IMG/VR virus record: IMGVR_UViG_3300021963_010348
Span: 1 to 20,875 of that record
DNA from: a virus
Length of the DNA: 20,875 bases
Strand: one strand, 5' to 3'
Positions within the stretch are counted from its first letter, which is position 1. Each line of letters opens with the position of its first letter. The notes under the pieces were generated by a model, which was given only the letters and a program-made list of their open reading frames with translations, had not been told where the DNA came from and did not search any database. The position numbers were made by a program, and so were the translations under genes. Below, piece after piece: positions 19,451 to 20,875 of the stretch.

Positions 19451-20656
19451 ATGCCGAGGCGTGTTGAGGAAGATCATAAAGACTTCCGTGATGTTGTTTC
19501 TGGTCGTATTCGCAAAGCTCTCAAAAAGTTTATCAAGAGTGGTCAGATTGTCAGAAACCGTGGCAAGAACGGCAAGATATCAATCAGCATTCCCAAGATT
19601 GATATTCCTCATATCGTCTATGGCGATAGCGGTGAAGGTGCCGGTAGAGGTCCCGGCAAGGAAGGTGATGTTATCGGCAAAGACCCCAAAGGTGGTCAAG
19701 GAAATGGCGCTGGACAGGGTGAATCCGAAGGCATCAATATCAACTTAGACCTTGAAGATGTTCTTAAGTTTATGCAGGATGAACTCCAACTGCCCAATCT
19801 TAAAAAGAAACCAAACGAAATTTACGATCAGGTAAAAATCAAATATAACAAGATTTCCTTGATTGGCCCTGAGTCACTTAGACACAATCGTCGCACCTTG
19901 ATGCAAACCATGAAGCGTCAAGCTGCTGAAGGAACGCTCGGAAATCTTCGTAGCGTTCCCGGTTGCAAAGACCCTGTCAGGGTTTTGCAGCCAATCAACG
20001 AAGATAAGCGATACCGTCAGTTTAGCGAAATTAAATTGCCCTCCAGCAACGCTCTTGTCGTATTTGCAAGAGATGGTTCTGGCTCGATGGATGAAACCAA
20101 ATGTGAAATTGTCAGCGATATGACATGGTGGATCGATACTTGGATTCGTCGTTTTTATGATCGTGTTGATCGTCTATATGTCTGGCACGACAGCACGGCT
20201 ATGGAAGTAGATGAAGAAAAATTTTATAAGTATCGGTATGGTGGTGGCACAACTTGTTCTTCTGCTTTAAAGTTTATCACCAAGCAGTTTGAAAACCGTT
20301 ACCCACCCGACAAATGGAACATCTATGTTTTCTATTTTACGGATGGTGAGAATTGGGGCGATGACAACGAGATATTCATCAATACATTGGCAGAAGAATT
20401 CAAGCCAAGCGTTGTGAACTTTACGGGCATCACACAAATATTAGCATCGACCTATAACGATTCAGTCAAGAGTCATGTGGACGAAGCCATCAAGAATGGC
20501 AAATTAGACAAAGAATATGTTAGGACTGTTGCTATTGGTGGTGGCAGCGGAGGCGCATGGAATATGCCTAGTTTGTCAGAACAAAACCGAAACGAACAAA
20601 TAATTGATGCTATCCAAGTTCTACTAGGCAATCCTAACAAAATTTCTCGTGATTGA
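19451..20656 (+). CDS. yeaH: YeaH-like VWA protein (DUF444)
   Basis: A 401-residue protein (E. coli YeaH is about 427) starting at 19451 behind GAGGTG. The N-terminus MPRRVEEDHKDFRDVVSGRI is typical of DUF444, followed by a glycine-rich linker (GEGAGRGPGKEGDVIGKDPK) and the PDS-like core LIGPESLRHNRRTL. A von Willebrand A-type domain starts at about 200, with the MIDAS DGSGSM at 208-213 and later TDGENWG. YeaH partners PrkA and SpoVR in bacterial stress responses; an AAA+ and VWA pair recalls MoxR/VWA chaperone systems. It is the third gene of the module, followed 11 bases on by spoVR. Confidence 0.93.
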   Translation: MPRRVEEDHKDFRDVVSGRIRKALKKFIKSGQIVRNRGKNGKISISIPKIDIPHIVYGDSGEGAGRGPGKEGDVIGKDPKGGQGNGAGQGESEGININLDLEDVLKFMQDELQLPNLKKKPNEIYDQVKIKYNKISLIGPESLRHNRRTLMQTMKRQAAEGTLGNLRSVPGCKDPVRVLQPINEDKRYRQFSEIKLPSSNALVVFARDGSGSMDETKCEIVSDMTWWIDTWIRRFYDRVDRLYVWHDSTAMEVDEEKFYKYRYGGGTTCSSALKFITKQFENRYPPDKWNIYVFYFTDGENWGDDNEIFINTLAEEFKPSVVNFTGITQILASTYNDSVKSHVDEAIKNGKLDKEYVRTVAIGGGSGGAWNMPSLSEQNRNEQIIDAIQVLLGNPNKISRD

Positions 20657-20667
20657 GAGGACTCGAT

Positions 20668-20875
20668 ATGTCCAGCAAATTTTTTCATGGTTCAAGCGTT
20701 CTGATTGGCGACAATACCGTTCCCGGTGTCGGTCTTTCCAAAGAACTTAAGGAGCATATACCAAGGATTCTTCAAGCCTGTAGGGATTGGGGTTTGGATT
20801 TTTATCCGACAGTTGTTCAAATGCTTACCTATGACGAGATTAGTGAGATAGCCGCTTATGGGGGCTTTCCAGTAA
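20668..20875 (+). CDS. spoVR: SpoVR family protein, 5' part only
   Basis: 69 codons to the window edge from ATG 20668, with GAGAGGA at 20655-20661 as ribosome site. The pattern LSKELKEHIPRILQACRDWG then LDFYPTVVQMLTYDEISEIA and AAYGGFPV is the hallmark of the SpoVR/YcgB N-terminus (GLDFYPT.FE...EIAAYGGFP). Known members are about 450-510 residues, so most of the gene lies beyond the window. In B. subtilis SpoVR affects spore cortex formation; in enterobacteria YcgB acts with YeaG and YeaH. It completes the three-gene module. Confidence 0.92.
   Translation, partial: MSSKFFHGSSVLIGDNTVPGVGLSKELKEHIPRILQACRDWGLDFYPTVVQMLTYDEISEIAAYGGFPV

Noticed and set aside
1-20875. tRNA genes, CRISPR arrays, insertion sequences and attachment sites
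   Set aside because: The gaps are too short for most of these and none shows a cloverleaf, spaced repeats, transposase or terminal repeats on reading.

Overview
The window looks like part of a large, AT-rich tailed-phage genome, most likely T4-like or jumbo, although no capsid, portal, tail or terminase gene falls inside it, so that assignment is an inference. The signs are short genes packed on both strands, many ATGA or near-zero junctions, convergent genes that overlap at their stops, phage-type nucleotide genes (ThyX and a T4 gp1-like dNMP kinase), small proteins whose N-termini resemble T4 capsid-targeting sequences, and one exact T4-type late promoter box. Heptose-type and PrkA/YeaH/SpoVR genes make a Gram-negative host plausible but do not prove it.

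Layout. 1-1432 (minus): an incomplete glycosyltransferase-like gene behind a small winged-helix-like protein. 1525-4063: an amidoligase (PF12224 type) followed by small unknown genes, closed by a strong terminator. 4167-6209: a complete Hel308/Ski2-like helicase with a structured leader. 6186-7033 (minus): a cysteine-rich surface-like protein and a small zinc-binding protein. 7104-9193: dNMP kinase, sugar nucleotidyltransferase and a probable glycosyltransferase in one tight operon. 9304-10391 (minus): a zinc-finger/TnsA-like nuclease and an unknown partner. 10432-12373: three probable virion or internal-head proteins, the first apparently split by a +1 frameshift at an A5 run. 12438-14843: ThyX and an HldE-like bifunctional sugar kinase/nucleotidyltransferase. 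14835-16919: a membrane-anchored protein with about 29 cysteines, an HNH protein, a short capsid-targeting-like protein, two unknowns and an FmdB-type zinc ribbon, closed by a second terminator. 17057-20875: prkA, a 72-residue acidic protein, a YeaH/DUF444 VWA protein and the start of spoVR.

How the parts fit. ThyX and the dNMP kinase would supply DNA precursors. The sugar kinase, the two nucleotidyltransferase domains and two or three glycosyltransferase-like proteins form a possible sugar-activation and transfer set for decorating virion, DNA or host surface. The most striking system is the last one: a complete bacterial stress module (AAA+ PrkA, VWA YeaH, SpoVR) apparently carried by a phage, with an extra small acidic gene inserted and with RNA and DNA structures (a terminator overlapping an alternative SD-masking hairpin, then a late promoter plus palindrome) that could set the relative output of the module's genes.
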